From Basilea psittacipulmonis DSM 24701 (GTDB lineage: Bacteria > Pseudomonadota > Gammaproteobacteria > Burkholderiales > Burkholderiaceae_B), in contig NZ_CP009238.1 in the NCBI RefSeq assembly GCF_000743945.1, positions 1,116,001 to 1,180,000 on the forward strand: a stretch of 64,000 bases of DNA, in the 5' to 3' direction. The translations under genes were made by a program, and so were the position numbers. Shown here piece by piece: positions 8,258 through 18,091 of this stretch; the first letter of the stretch is position 1, and every line of letters begins with the position of its first letter. The notes below the pieces were generated by a model. It searched no databases. It was not told where the DNA came from and saw nothing but the letters and a program-made list of their open reading frames with translations.

Positions 8258-8841
8258 AAGTAGCTTTGTTAGGAGGCAGCTTCAACCCCATTCATTATGC
8301 TCATCTGGCCTTGGCTCAAGCTGCACTAGAAATCGTGGATAAAGTTGAATTTTTGCCTGCCAAAGCACCTTGGCAAAAACCGACTATGTCCACCACACCC
8401 CAACAGCGACTGGATATGATTAAATTGGCCATAGCCGATGAACCAAGATTTGCCATCAACACCTGTGAATTAGAACGAGCGGGAAAAACCTATACAATTG
8501 ATACGCTAAGAGACTTGTGTAGCGCCAACGATGCACCTGAATACTACTGGATAATGGGTTTAGATCAATTAAAAAATTTCAAAAGCTGGTACAACTGGCA
8601 AGAAATTCTTAGCTATGTTAAGCTATTAATTGCATCCAGACAGGAAACACTCACTCACCGCATCATTGAACATATCTTAGGTAGCGAATACGCTCATTTA
8701 TGCACTATCCTACCGTTTTCTCTTTTGCCCATATCCTCTACCGATATTCGCGAAAGAATAAAAAATGATGCCTCGATCGCTCAGTTATTACCTGCATCGG
8801 TCGAACATTATATTTATCAACATCACTTATATAAAACGTAA
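8254..8841 (+). CDS. nadD: nicotinate-nucleotide adenylyltransferase
   Basis: Converts nicotinate mononucleotide and ATP to deamido-NAD in NAD synthesis. Start set at the ATG inside purD's end (ATGA overlap), giving 195 aa beginning MKVALLGGSFNPIHYAH; the longer frame back to 8209 adds residues no homologue needs. The nucleotidyltransferase motif appears as HYAH instead of the usual H-x-G-H, and the C-terminal ISSTDIR matches the family's ISST-x-IR. It sits before rsfS, a nadD-rsfS-rlmH order shared by many proteobacteria. Confidence 0.95.
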   Translation: MKVALLGGSFNPIHYAHLALAQAALEIVDKVEFLPAKAPWQKPTMSTTPQQRLDMIKLAIADEPRFAINTCELERAGKTYTIDTLRDLCSANDAPEYYWIMGLDQLKNFKSWYNWQEILSYVKLLIASRQETLTHRIIEHILGSEYAHLCTILPFSLLPISSTDIRERIKNDASIAQLLPASVEHYIYQHHLYKT

Positions 8842-8843
8842 AT

Positions 8844-9230
8844 ATGAATTTAGAAGCACAACAAAGATTAGTTATTGACGCTTTAGAAGATGTCAAAGCA
8901 ATGGACATAAAAATCTTTAGCACTAGCCATATAACCAGCTTATTTGACTGCGTCATCATTGCAAGTGGTACCTCTAACCGCCAAACACGAGCCTTAGCAA
9001 ATAGCGTGGAAGATAAAGCGATTGAAGCGAACATTGAGATTCTGTCTCGCGAGGGCGATGATACGGGCGAATGGATTATTTTAGACCTAGGCGATATCAT
9101 TGTGCATTGTATGCAACCTGCCATCCGTGCTTATTATGATTTAGAAAGTATTTGGGGAGGTAAGCCCGTTCCAATGAAGCTATTACCCCAATCTTTAGAA
9201 GTCCCACCGATTAACCCCATCTTAGACTAA
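8844..9230 (+). CDS. rsfS: ribosomal silencing factor RsfS
   Basis: 128-aa RsfS/YbeB protein, which binds ribosomal protein uL14 and blocks joining of the subunits in starvation. The family core is visible: [42 protein letters not shown] and the closing YYDLESIW. It starts 2 bp after nadD. The C-terminal extension after the core ([12 protein letters not shown] onward) is slightly longer than in E. coli, as in other betaproteobacteria. Confidence 0.95.
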   Translation: MNLEAQQRLVIDALEDVKAMDIKIFSTSHITSLFDCVIIASGTSNRQTRALANSVEDKAIEANIEILSREGDDTGEWIILDLGDIIVHCMQPAIRAYYDLESIWGGKPVPMKLLPQSLEVPPINPILD

Positions 9231-9235
9231 TTGCA

Positions 9236-9706
9236 ATGAAATTCTACATCATCGCAGTTGGGCAGAAAATGCCTAAGTGGGTAAGCACTGGTTTTGAAGA
9301 ATACGCCAAAAGAATGCCAAAAGACTTTGCCATCGAACTGATAGAAATCAAGCCAGAACCTCGAACACAAGGCAAAACAGTCGAACAAATGATGAGTGCA
9401 GAATCAAAAAGAATTTTGAATGCGATACCTCATCATTGTCATTGTATTGCCTTAGATGAACATGGAGAGGATTTGACCACGCTAAAATTATCTAAACGTT
9501 TACATGATTGGCAGTACCTTGGACAGGATATTGCATTGATTATTGGCGGTCCTGATGGTTTAGATAAAGATTTAAAGCAATCATGCCAAGAACTTATTCG
9601 TTTATCTTCTTTAACCTTACCACACCCAATGGTTCGTATTTTACTAGCTGAACAACTGTATCGTGCTTGGTCTATTCTTCACCATCACCCTTACCATCGA
9701 GCTTAA
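9236..9706 (+). CDS. rlmH: 23S rRNA pseudouridine(1915) N3-methyltransferase
   Basis: SPOUT-type methyltransferase modifying pseudouridine 1915 in helix 69 of 23S rRNA, on assembled 70S ribosomes. The 156 aa match E. coli RlmH (155). The AdoMet-binding trefoil knot is seen as [10 protein letters not shown] and the C-terminal [19 protein letters not shown] is nearly invariant in the family. It lies 5 bp after rsfS and 2 bp before maf. Confidence 0.97.
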   Translation: MKFYIIAVGQKMPKWVSTGFEEYAKRMPKDFAIELIEIKPEPRTQGKTVEQMMSAESKRILNAIPHHCHCIALDEHGEDLTTLKLSKRLHDWQYLGQDIALIIGGPDGLDKDLKQSCQELIRLSSLTLPHPMVRILLAEQLYRAWSILHHHPYHRA

Positions 9707-9708
9707 TT

Positions 9709-10305
9709 ATGCATATCTATCTTGCCTCTGCCAGTCCCAGACGACATGAACTATTAAACCAAATTCATGTCTCTCATGATGTATTGAACGTCCCTGCTCC
9801 AGAGGGAGAAGACGAGCCCATTTTACCTGGCGAAGATCCCTTAGACTACGTCATTCGAACCGCCAAAGACAAAAACATTCTTGCCCAAGCTTATCTAAAA
9901 CAAACTGAATTACCCATTCACCCTATTTTGACCGCCGATACAACCGTCGTTTATCAGCAAACTATTTTGGGCAAACCTATCCATGAGCAAGATGCTAAAG
10001 AGACGCTTCAATTATTATCTGGAAAATGGCATGACGTTCGAACCGCTGTCGTTCTCAGTTATCAAGACATCCTATTGGAAAGCATCTGTACCAGCCAAGT
10101 CTTGTTTAAACCATTAAGTGAGCAGGAAATACAAGATTATATCGATTCAAAAGAGGGATTTGGAAAGGCTGGTTCATACGCAGTTCAAGGTAGAGCGGCC
10201 ACCTTTATCAAAGAAATCAAAGGAAGTTATAGCGGTATTATGGGCTTGCCACTATATGAAACACATCAATTGCTGATGGAGCTATCCTCTTTTATCAAAA
10301 CTTAG
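9709..10305 (+). CDS. maf: Maf-family nucleotide pyrophosphatase
   Basis: House-cleaning enzyme hydrolysing non-canonical or excess nucleoside triphosphates (dTTP/UTP-type, YhdE branch, judged from similarity). Start set at the ATG at 9709, 2 bp after rlmH; it gives 198 aa beginning MHIYLASASPRRHELL, the invariant Maf N-terminus. The catalytic aspartate is in ILTADTTV (about residue 70), and FGKAGSYAVQG is the second conserved block. It is last in the purD operon and its end overlaps the convergent kinase-like gene by 24 bp. Confidence 0.94.
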   Translation: MHIYLASASPRRHELLNQIHVSHDVLNVPAPEGEDEPILPGEDPLDYVIRTAKDKNILAQAYLKQTELPIHPILTADTTVVYQQTILGKPIHEQDAKETLQLLSGKWHDVRTAVVLSYQDILLESICTSQVLFKPLSEQEIQDYIDSKEGFGKAGSYAVQGRAATFIKEIKGSYSGIMGLPLYETHQLLMELSSFIKT

Positions 10306-11058
10306 TTCTTGATTCTTAAAGAAAGCCAGTAACTTATAATAAGCCTGCCCATCCTTTCCAATGTATTTTTTGCATAAATTAATGATCGGATAGGTGTACA
10401 GTAATTGTGAGATTCTTTTTGAGATATATTGCCAAGTATCGGGATCGATTTCTTCGCGATAGGTTTGCACAACCACGGGAAGTAATGATGGATCAATATG
10501 CTTATTTCTCAATAAACTATGAATAAAAATTAAAAAATCTCTGGTTTTTCTCATTCTTAAACTATGAATGAAGAAAAAAGATTCAAAATCAATAAAATAA
10601 ATGTTTTTACCATCATACAAAATATCACGGATAGCAGGTCGTCCATGAATGATATCTTGACGGTGCAACTGCGCCAGCTGTTTTGCAACCATACAAAGGT
10701 ATTTTTGCTGTTCTTGTCGATCAATCCCCGAATTAATTAACTGACTAATCGCTGTGCCGTGATCTGCTGTTACAAAATACTCATCACAATAATAAACCAC
10801 TTGAGGAACATTACTAACTTTATTTTGTAACTCTAATAACCGAGAAAGCTCCCTTTTAAAAGCTTTCTTGGGACAAGGTTTCATGATTTTTTCAGACAGT
10901 GTAGTCAAAAACTCTACACTTTTTAACCAGTAGCCTTTTCCTTCAAAATCAAAATGAATAATTCTTTTGTGAAGATTATTATGGTAAATTTCTTGAATAT
11001 AGTCTTCAAACTGCGTACTTATCATTCCATCCAATCGGGCGGTTAAAAGATTTTGCAT
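10282..11058 (-). CDS. protein-kinase-like / WaaP-type phosphotransferase, function unknown
   Basis: A 258-aa protein with the layout of the Kdo kinase/WaaP-like branch of the kinase fold. A possible ATP lysine is K46 in YWLKSVE. The catalytic loop is IIHGRPAIRDIL with H138 and D145, where the usual form is HxDxxxxN. The metal-binding DFG equivalent is IDFES (D157). The glycine-rich loop is poor. The C-terminal half is helical and basic. In Bordetella relatives I would expect rng (cafA) after maf; it is absent here. No neighbour suggests a substrate; a lipopolysaccharide sugar or a small molecule is possible. Confidence 0.6.
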   Translation of the reverse strand: MQNLLTARLDGMISTQFEDYIQEIYHNNLHKRIIHFDFEGKGYWLKSVEFLTTLSEKIMKPCPKKAFKRELSRLLELQNKVSNVPQVVYYCDEYFVTADHGTAISQLINSGIDRQEQQKYLCMVAKQLAQLHRQDIIHGRPAIRDILYDGKNIYFIDFESFFFIHSLRMRKTRDFLIFIHSLLRNKHIDPSLLPVVVQTYREEIDPDTWQYISKRISQLLYTYPIINLCKKYIGKDGQAYYKLLAFFKNQELSFDKRG

Positions 11059-11155
11059 TGTATCATAGAAATAACTGACTAGGCAACAACATCTTAAAAA
11101 CCACCCTCTTGGTATTGAATGCCGTATGACTAAATTGTCACACTAGTGATAAATA

Positions 11156-12715
11156 TTAAGGTTGATAATAAGTTGCTGAACCAGGTCCGACGGGCAAGCC
11201 CAGAACAAAGACCCATAGATAGAAAAATAAACTCCAGCAAACTAAAAACGTCATAGAATAAGGCAACATCATTGCCATTAAGGTACCAACGCCCGTGTCT
11301 TTCTTATATCGCATAGCAACAGCCATAATCAAACCAAAATAGCTCATCATCGGCGTGATAATATTGGTCACGGAATCACCAATACGATAAGCGGCCTGAA
11401 TCATCTCGGGTGCATACCCCGTTAACATTAACATTGGTACAAAAATCGGTGCTGTAACGGCCCATTGGGCAGATGCCGAACCAATCATCAGATTAATCAA
11501 CGCACAAATCACGATAAAACCAACCAGTAATAAAGGACCTGTTAAACCTGCCGCATTCAGGAAATTAGCCCCTTCAACCGCCATAATCGCACCTAAATTA
11601 CTCCAGTTAAAGAACGCCACAAACTGAGCTGCAAAAAACACCAAAACAATGTACATACTCAAAGATGCCATGCTTTTGCTCATGCAGTTAACCAAATCTT
11701 GATTGGATTGTATGGTTTTGGTAATGCGTCCGTAGATATACCCAGGTACCGCAAAAAACACAAAAATAAAGACCACGATTCCTTTCAAGAAAGGCGAACC
11801 CGCTACTAAACCTGTTTTAGGGTTACGCAAAATACCATCTTGAGGGATAATCGTCCACGCTAATAAAAGGGCAAATACTACAGCGGCCACCGTCGCCCAG
11901 AAAATCCCCTTTTTTTCAATTGCCGTTAGTTTTTCAATATTCGTGGTTAAAGTCTCTGGATTTTGTGCTTCATCTTTGGAATATTTACCTAGCTGAGGTT
12001 CAATCACTTTTTCTGTAATGATATAGCCTAAAAAACTAATCACAAAGGTACTGGCTGCCATGAAAAACCAGTTTGCTTCAGGTCCAACGACATAATTAGG
12101 ATCAATAATTCTAGCAGCCTCTTGTGTAATCCCTGATAATAAGGGATCCACCGTTCCTAACAATAAATTCGCACTGTAACCGCCTGACACCCCTGCAAAG
12201 GCTGCTGCTAACCCAGCCAAAGGATGGCGACCCAAGGAATAGAAAATGACAGCCGCTAATGGAATCAAGACCACATATCCCAACTCTGAAGCCGTATTTG
12301 ACATAATACCTGCAAATACAATCGTCAAAGTCACTAATTTACGGGGAGCATTAATCACCACCGCTCTTAATAATGCAGAAATTAAGCCAGAATTTTCGGC
12401 AATGCCTACACCCAACAAAGCAACTAACACCGTGCCTAAAGGAGCAAATCCTGTAAAATTAGTCACCAACCCCGATACGATTTTGACCAAACCCGTCGCA
12501 CTTAATAAATTCACCACTTCTATCGTACCCGTTTTACCTGGTCTGGGGTCAGGCACACTCAAGCCAAAATAAGAAGCGATTGCCGAAATTACTAAGAGCA
12601 ATACGCACATGAAAATAAACAATACCACTGGATGTGGCAATAAATTACCAAGGTATTCGACACCCTTTAAAAAAGACTGAATCCTACCATTCGATTTACG
12701 TTCTATGGGTTGCAT
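11156..12715 (-). CDS. AbgT-family transporter
   Basis: 519-aa inner-membrane protein with about 11-13 hydrophobic segments. It resembles AbgT (p-aminobenzoyl-glutamate uptake) and MtrF: the N-terminus reads FLKGVEYLGNLLPHPVVLF and later segments include SASAQWAV and GDSVTNIITPMM, both family hallmarks near the substrate site. Family members have been reported to import p-aminobenzoyl-glutamate or to export sulfonamides; which applies here is not visible. A strong ribosome site (GGAGGG, 5 nt before ATG) supports the start. No abgA/abgB hydrolase genes flank it. No clear terminator lies in the 97 bp downstream. Confidence 0.85.
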   Translation of the reverse strand: MQPIERKSNGRIQSFLKGVEYLGNLLPHPVVLFIFMCVLLLVISAIASYFGLSVPDPRPGKTGTIEVVNLLSATGLVKIVSGLVTNFTGFAPLGTVLVALLGVGIAENSGLISALLRAVVINAPRKLVTLTIVFAGIMSNTASELGYVVLIPLAAVIFYSLGRHPLAGLAAAFAGVSGGYSANLLLGTVDPLLSGITQEAARIIDPNYVVGPEANWFFMAASTFVISFLGYIITEKVIEPQLGKYSKDEAQNPETLTTNIEKLTAIEKKGIFWATVAAVVFALLLAWTIIPQDGILRNPKTGLVAGSPFLKGIVVFIFVFFAVPGYIYGRITKTIQSNQDLVNCMSKSMASLSMYIVLVFFAAQFVAFFNWSNLGAIMAVEGANFLNAAGLTGPLLLVGFIVICALINLMIGSASAQWAVTAPIFVPMLMLTGYAPEMIQAAYRIGDSVTNIITPMMSYFGLIMAVAMRYKKDTGVGTLMAMMLPYSMTFLVCWSLFFYLWVFVLGLPVGPGSATYYQP

Positions 12716-12861
12716 CGTCTCCCTCCTTTATTCTCTACTAAAAACGAATCATAAGATATGGTATAACATTTTTTGAAATAATCAAATATACAATTTAATA
12801 ATATTTCATCTGTAATAACTATTCTGTGTGACGACTTTCACACAAATCACCCGAAAACCCT

Positions 12862-12885
12862 CATAAAAAAAGGAGCTATCCTCTA
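12862..12885. repeat. 24-bp direct repeat, decayed copy of the ppa terminator
   Basis: Identical over 24 bp to 12985-13008, which forms the left part of the ppa terminator. Here the right arm of the stem is lost (ACCACTCC instead of AGCTCC), so it cannot fold the same way. The 326-bp gap 12716-13041 otherwise holds C-rich (plus strand) sequence with no frame or RNA I can support. Confidence 0.8.
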
Positions 12886-12987
12886 ACCACTCCTATCCAC
12901 ACACCTGTCTCTCATAACCCACGAAAAAAGGCATCCGTCGGCTAACTCAATCCCATTACAAAGCGTTCAGATACTACTCACCCCCAT

Positions 12988-13016
12988 AAAAAAAGGAGCT
13001 ATCCTCTAGCTCCTCT
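12988..13016 (-). terminator. rho-independent terminator of the hem-ppa operon
   Basis: On the minus strand, GGAGCTA / TAGCTCC (arms 13007-13013 and 12995-13001 in plus coordinates) with a 5-nt loop, followed by seven T. It lies about 28 bp after the ppa stop. Confidence 0.85.
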
Positions 13017-13041
13017 TTCTTCATAAACGTTTAAGGTCAAA

Positions 13042-13569
13042 TTAACCTTTATAGCGTTCTTTTGATGACAAAATTTCTTCTTTAGCTGCGTCAGCACCTT
13101 CCCAGCCTATTACTTTCACCCATTTACCTTTTTCAAGATCTTTATAATGCTCAAAAAAGTGTTTAATACGTTCAAGTTCTTGTACAGGCAAGTCTTCTGG
13201 TGATTGAATACGTTCAAATGTTGGGAAAAGTTTAGTCGTCGGTACAGCTAACACTTTTGCATCAACACCACTTTCATCTTCCATTTTCAATACACCGATA
13301 GGACGGCATTTAATCACTGAACCCACTGCCACCGCACATGGAGCCAACACCAATACGTCAACTGGATCGCCATCTAGAGATAATGTTTGTGGAATATAAC
13401 CATAATTGCATGGATAATGCATTGCACAAATTAAGAAACGATCGACAAAAACCGCACCTGTTTCTTTGTCAACTTCATATTTCACGGGTTCGCCATTCAT
13501 TGGAATTTCAATGACAACATTAAACTCTTCGGGTAGTTTTGAACCTGCGGGTACATTAATTAAACTCAT
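13042..13569 (-). CDS. ppa: inorganic pyrophosphatase (family I)
   Basis: Soluble Mg-dependent hydrolase of pyrophosphate, pulling biosynthetic reactions forward. The 175 aa are the standard bacterial size. The active-site signature [12 protein letters not shown] holds the metal-binding aspartates; [14 protein letters not shown] and the KKxWKVxx-like [15 protein letters not shown] segment are also conserved. It starts 21 bp after hemY and is followed by the operon terminator, so it is the last gene of the TerC-hem operon. The ribosome site AAGGAAATAAG before ATG is good. Confidence 0.97.
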   Translation of the reverse strand: MSLINVPAGSKLPEEFNVVIEIPMNGEPVKYEVDKETGAVFVDRFLICAMHYPCNYGYIPQTLSLDGDPVDVLVLAPCAVAVGSVIKCRPIGVLKMEDESGVDAKVLAVPTTKLFPTFERIQSPEDLPVQELERIKHFFEHYKDLEKGKWVKVIGWEGADAAKEEILSSKERYKG

Positions 13570-13590
13570 CTTATTTCCTTTTCAATAAAA

Positions 13591-14904
13591 TTAACTCTTA
13601 TCTGATTTTAGTAAGTGTTCATCAGCATATTTTTGTAACTTTTCATCAGGTTGACCACTAGGATCTCTCGTCTTATCGGCAGCTTGAAGTACATACTGCT
13701 CCATAAGTACATCAGGTGACGCGGTAGAAAGCTCACTTGCGATACGCCATTGGGTCAATGCTTCATCAGCTTTGCCTAACTTATCATACATACTGCCCAA
13801 AATAAAATACGATTCTGCGTCTTTAGGCAATACTTTCAAACTATCTTGAATATAATGTTCGGCCTGCCCCCATAAACCAGAAGCCATACATAGTCGTGCC
13901 GCCGCTTTTAACAAGTCGGTATGGTCAGGATGGGCTTTAAGCCATGATTGCACCAACTTCATACGCGATTTTAGTGCCTGATTAGAACAATGAACAAATT
14001 TCGTCAATAGCGTTTTGTCCATCTTCACATCTAGACTTCTTGCCAAAATATCCGTCGCTTTTGATTCTTGATCATGCTCAGTAAAATATTTTGCCGCCAC
14101 CAAAGCAACCGATGGCATGGTTTTTTCTGCATGACTTAAACTATTCCAAAGTGGGATAAAGCCGTCATCCGCATATACGTTTCTCAAGCGAAGCGATAGG
14201 TTCTCATCCAATAACTGTCGCCCCTCTTCAACCGAAATATGTTTTTTGTTCAACATCGAACGCAATAACTCGGTATATTCAGATGAATCACGTTTAATGC
14301 TGTTTAACACACGTAATTGGTAACGCTCAAAACGAACATCACGTTTAATGGCTGGATTATTTTGAAGTTCTTGCATCAAAACATTGGCTTGTTCAGCATT
14401 CCCCTCATCCAATAACCATAATATTTTCATCTGGTAGGCCACTGGTTTTAAGCTAGGATCATAGTCCACGGCTTGTTGCCAATAATGATCTCTTTTTTCC
14501 ACATTCGCAACATATTGGGCCTGTTTGGCAATCGCTAAACTAGCCAAAGCTTGACGTTCTTTTGTGCGACCTTTTGAGAATAATTTTCTTAACCCTTTAT
14601 CTTCGTTCTTCAAAAATACTTCTTTTAAACTTTGTGTTAATAAAAGATTTTCGTATTCTGTATTTTTAAGTTGACGCCAACGTCTAAAGCGTGAGGGTAA
14701 ATTCAATAATCCCACCAATAGTCGGCATAATAAGTAGAGCACTACAAATAAAATGATTAACGCAGAAATAAATACTGCCAAGGAAATGACACGGCGTTCA
14801 TCTCCCGTATAAATCATGATGGTGCCGGGAATATTTTTTAGCAACAGTGCCACCACCACTGCTACCGCGATTACCGCAATTAATTTAAAAAATTTGCTTT
14901 TCAT
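13591..14904 (-). CDS. hemY: HemY-like membrane protein with TPR repeats
   Basis: 437 aa. Two N-terminal membrane segments (about 5-22 and 40-64) are followed by a cytoplasmic tetratricopeptide region; clear TPR units are near 350-400 (AESYFILGSMYDKLGKADEALTQW region). This is the proteobacterial HemY of the hemCDXY operon. It is unrelated to the Gram-positive HemY coproporphyrinogen oxidase. Its precise role is unsettled; a scaffold or regulatory part in heme synthesis is proposed in the literature. It lies 12 bp after hemX and 21 bp before ppa. Confidence 0.92.
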   Translation of the reverse strand: MKSKFFKLIAVIAVAVVVALLLKNIPGTIMIYTGDERRVISLAVFISALIILFVVLYLLCRLLVGLLNLPSRFRRWRQLKNTEYENLLLTQSLKEVFLKNEDKGLRKLFSKGRTKERQALASLAIAKQAQYVANVEKRDHYWQQAVDYDPSLKPVAYQMKILWLLDEGNAEQANVLMQELQNNPAIKRDVRFERYQLRVLNSIKRDSSEYTELLRSMLNKKHISVEEGRQLLDENLSLRLRNVYADDGFIPLWNSLSHAEKTMPSVALVAAKYFTEHDQESKATDILARSLDVKMDKTLLTKFVHCSNQALKSRMKLVQSWLKAHPDHTDLLKAAARLCMASGLWGQAEHYIQDSLKVLPKDAESYFILGSMYDKLGKADEALTQWRIASELSTASPDVLMEQYVLQAADKTRDPSGQPDEKLQKYADEHLLKSDKS

Positions 14905-14916
14905 TCTTATCCCCTT

Positions 14917-16383
14917 TTATCGGATGATTTCTTTTGTTTTGGCCAAAGCATCCAAGCTTAAATCCAATTTCGGTAATACTGGACGTACTGGCGTTTCTTG
15001 TAACTTTCTAACCAATGCCATGGCTTTCTGGACATTCGGATCTTGATGTTGATAATAGCGGTCCAAATTCTTCGCAATTTCATCTAATGAACTTACCCAA
15101 ATATCCGAATAAGCACCTACTAATGCTTGTTGAGCAAGCTGGACCTCTAACTTCATAGAATCGCGTACCGCACGAGCTTGTGCCTCATCGATAATCTGAT
15201 CATAAGGCGTTGAAATTTTTTCTACTTTAACCAAACCGCCCATATCAGAAGACCACCAAGAAGCCACCTCATCCCATGCACGTTCAAACCAATTCGGCTC
15301 TTTTTCTGGCGTTGCGGGCGTTTCTTCCTGATTCTCAGGCTGGGTTGTTTGCTCATTAGCCAGTAAGTAATCGGCTTTAATCGCATCAGTCGTGGACGTT
15401 GAATCCTCTTGAGGAGGTGTATATGCCGCACCATCATAAGTTAATAAAACCGATTTTTCTAATAAATCTTTAAGCGTTTGTGTCTCTTGGTACAAAGCGT
15501 CCACATTATCAACTTTTGCGGTCTGGATGGCCACCAAATCACTTGCAATCGCTTTAGACAAGGTACTGAAAGCCACCGATGTTTTACTTAGGTTTAAAGC
15601 CATTTCCAAAGCCTTAGTAGCAGTCTCGATATTACGAGTAAGGCTCAGTTCATTTTGTGCAGTAGTTAATAATTGTGTGATTTGTCCCAATGAATAGCTT
15701 TCATCATTAGGATTCAAAAGGTTTAAATGATCTCTTAAATTTGCATTTTCTTCTTTCAAGGATTGAAGTTGTGATGAAAGATTGTTAAGAGAAGTTTCTA
15801 ATTCATCTATGCGTTTTTTGTTTTCATCGATCAATTTAGTCTCTTGCTCTTTATGCTCAGCTGCCTCAGGGGCAACTGCAGTCGGTTTCTCATCAACACT
15901 TGCTTTGTTCTCTTCGTTCAATGGTACAGCAGGTGCCTCTGTTGTCAAAGCCTCTTCTTTAGCACTAGGCTCAGAGACCACTTTATTATCTTCACTTAAC
16001 GGTGTCGCTGTTGCAACCGTTTCGGGCGATTCGTTGGAAGGCTGATTATTACTTGGAGCCTCATGATGAGATACCACCTGCTTGACTTCTGTAGCGTCTT
16101 TCGCACTCGACACATCAGACTGCGTTTCAGTAACAGGTTTAAAATCCGTTCCCAAAGAGTTGCTAATAAAGTCAGGACGCACAAAATATATCGCTGCTGC
16201 GACAATAATAATGGCGACCACCGTTATCAATATCACGGGTGGACGACGTTTTTTCTTAGTAGCTTCCTGAGAATCATCACTTTTTTGTTGAACATCTTCT
16301 TCCTGCTTTTCAGTAGAAAGTTGGGGATCTTTATGTTCGTCTGTTGTTTCAGCGATTTCTTTTTCGTTCGTTGTCTTACTCAT
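14917..16383 (-). CDS. hemX: HemX-type membrane protein (uroporphyrinogen-III C-methyltransferase-like name only)
   Basis: 488 aa with a charged N-terminal cytoplasmic tail, one membrane span (about 49-68), a Pro/Glu/Thr-rich linker to about 190, a coiled-coil stretch with heptads around 190-235, and the conserved HemX periplasmic domain with EVASWW and RDSMKLEVQLAQQALVGAY. Despite common database naming, it lacks any AdoMet methyltransferase core. Start set at the second ATG (16383), which leaves 5 nt after AAGGA; the first ATG abuts the Shine-Dalgarno. It follows hemD by 29 bp. It probably partners HemY in membrane organisation of heme synthesis. Confidence 0.9.
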   Translation of the reverse strand: MSKTTNEKEIAETTDEHKDPQLSTEKQEEDVQQKSDDSQEATKKKRRPPVILITVVAIIIVAAAIYFVRPDFISNSLGTDFKPVTETQSDVSSAKDATEVKQVVSHHEAPSNNQPSNESPETVATATPLSEDNKVVSEPSAKEEALTTEAPAVPLNEENKASVDEKPTAVAPEAAEHKEQETKLIDENKKRIDELETSLNNLSSQLQSLKEENANLRDHLNLLNPNDESYSLGQITQLLTTAQNELSLTRNIETATKALEMALNLSKTSVAFSTLSKAIASDLVAIQTAKVDNVDALYQETQTLKDLLEKSVLLTYDGAAYTPPQEDSTSTTDAIKADYLLANEQTTQPENQEETPATPEKEPNWFERAWDEVASWWSSDMGGLVKVEKISTPYDQIIDEAQARAVRDSMKLEVQLAQQALVGAYSDIWVSSLDEIAKNLDRYYQHQDPNVQKAMALVRKLQETPVRPVLPKLDLSLDALAKTKEIIR

Positions 16384-16412
16384 AATCATCCTTGTTAAGT
16401 GAGATGAAGAAA

Positions 16413-17180
16413 CTATATTTTATAAAAAATACGTTCTATTGTCTTTAATATTTCATCATCTTGTGGTTTCGTTTCATAAAACTTAATTTTTTCCGTTTCC
16501 CATACACTAGTCGGTAGGCTCTTTTTGATCTGTTCAATGAACTTGGGATGCGTGCAAAGAACGTTATCAAGCTGAGAAAAAAGCTGGTATCGTTGCCAAT
16601 AATCGCACAAAATAGTCGCCATCCCCGCACTACTGACTAACCACACTATCGGCTCTTTTTCATGCGACAAGGCACGAAGTTGTTCCAAAAGCGACCGATC
16701 AACAGGATTAATCTCTCTATCATAAACAGCCAAAAAATCTACTTGAACACCATATTGTGACAAGGACTCGGCCAACCATTGTCTTCCCTCTTTTGCTCTA
16801 ACAATCAATACTTTTTTTAGTTGATGAAACCTATCACTTTGAAGCAAAGATTGAAACAATGATTCGGAATCTTGCTGAGCATCTTTAGGTGGGGCCAAAA
16901 CATCTTTTGCACCCAGCGATTTTAAAGTTGAATAGCTTGTTTGACCCACGACAGCTTGCCAATAATGCTCCAAGGGCCGATCAAATTGTTTTTGATAATG
17001 TTGATAAAATACTTGAGCTGCGTAAGAATTAACAAAAACGATTAAATCATAATCTGTTTTAATCGGCTCAATCGGTAGTACTGAACGCTTAAAAATAGGA
17101 AAATCCACTGTTTGCCAACCCTTTTGTTGACAAGCAGCGGATAAATAATGATTATCAGGTCGTGTTAAGATAACTGGCAT
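16413..17180 (-). CDS. hemD: uroporphyrinogen-III synthase
   Basis: Cyclises hydroxymethylbilane to uroporphyrinogen III with inversion of ring D. 255 aa, low identity expected as in all HemD, but it begins with the family's [10 protein letters not shown] and shows [14 protein letters not shown] and [15 protein letters not shown] at the places of the two-domain fold's conserved SxxAV elements. The context is decisive: the ATG lies inside the end of hemC (16-bp overlap) and hemX follows. It ends with a basic tail. Confidence 0.92.
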   Translation of the reverse strand: MPVILTRPDNHYLSAACQQKGWQTVDFPIFKRSVLPIEPIKTDYDLIVFVNSYAAQVFYQHYQKQFDRPLEHYWQAVVGQTSYSTLKSLGAKDVLAPPKDAQQDSESLFQSLLQSDRFHQLKKVLIVRAKEGRQWLAESLSQYGVQVDFLAVYDREINPVDRSLLEQLRALSHEKEPIVWLVSSAGMATILCDYWQRYQLFSQLDNVLCTHPKFIEQIKKSLPTSVWETEKIKFYETKPQDDEILKTIERIFYKI

Positions 17181-18091
17181 TCAAGAATCTCTTTGGCGCC
17201 TAATTGAATTAATTGCTGTGCCACGGTCTCACCCAAGTGTTCAGCCTGATCAACAGGTGCCCAAGCATCGGCTTTGACCACACGAGAGCCATCTGGCATC
17301 GCCACCAAAGCTTGTAAAAACAACTGACCGTCCTTGTGCGTGGCATGAGCAGCCAGAGGTACTTGGCATGATCCACCTAGTAATGTTGAAACCTTACGTT
17401 CAGCTGATGTACACGCCGTGGTAATAGGACAAATCAAAGGTTTCAGCAAAGCTCGAATATCTTGACGGCTAGACAAAATTTCAATGCCTAAAGCACCTTG
17501 TCCCACCGCTGGCAAAGAAACGTCGTAAGGTAATATCTGTTTAATTTCATGCGATAGGGCCAAACGTTTTAAGCCCGCTGCGGCTAAAATAATCGCGTGA
17601 TAATCACCTTGTTTTAACTTATTTAAACGTGTTTGGACATTACCTCGTAAAGGTTTAACCGTTAAATGTGGATACAAAGCTCTTATCTGGGCCTCACGTC
17701 TTAAACTAGAGGTTCCCACGATCGCTCCTTTAGGCAAGGCTTCCAAAGTATCAAAATGCTCACTAACTAAGGCATCATGATCATCTTCTCGCTCCAGCAC
17801 GGCCACCAATTCAAACCCTGCTTCAAGTTGCGTAGAAACATCTTTAAGAGAATGAACGGCCATATCCGCTCTACCCTCTAATAAAGCCACTTCTAGCTCT
17901 TTTACAAAAAGCCCTTTGCCACCTACTTTTGACAAGGTACGATCTAATATTTGATCCCCCCTAGTCGTCATTTTTACCAATTCAACTTGTATATCGGCGT
18001 ATAAACTTTCCAAACGTTTTTTGACATGTTCCGCTTGCCACAAAGCTAATAAACTTTCTCGCGTTGCGATTCTAATAATTTGCTTAGCCAT
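17165..18091 (-). CDS. hemC: porphobilinogen deaminase (hydroxymethylbilane synthase)
   Basis: Condenses four porphobilinogens into hydroxymethylbilane. 308 aa. The catalytic aspartate is D84 in HSLKDV, arginines bind substrate in RGDQILD and SSLRREAQ, and the dipyrromethane cofactor cysteine is C242 in [12 protein letters not shown]. It overlaps the TerC gene upstream by 8 bp and hemD downstream by 16 bp, so translation is likely coupled. In many relatives ppc is the upstream neighbour; here it is the TerC gene. Confidence 0.97.
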   Translation of the reverse strand: MAKQIIRIATRESLLALWQAEHVKKRLESLYADIQVELVKMTTRGDQILDRTLSKVGGKGLFVKELEVALLEGRADMAVHSLKDVSTQLEAGFELVAVLEREDDHDALVSEHFDTLEALPKGAIVGTSSLRREAQIRALYPHLTVKPLRGNVQTRLNKLKQGDYHAIILAAAGLKRLALSHEIKQILPYDVSLPAVGQGALGIEILSSRQDIRALLKPLICPITTACTSAERKVSTLLGGSCQVPLAAHATHKDGQLFLQALVAMPDGSRVVKADAWAPVDQAEHLGETVAQQLIQLGAKEILECQLS

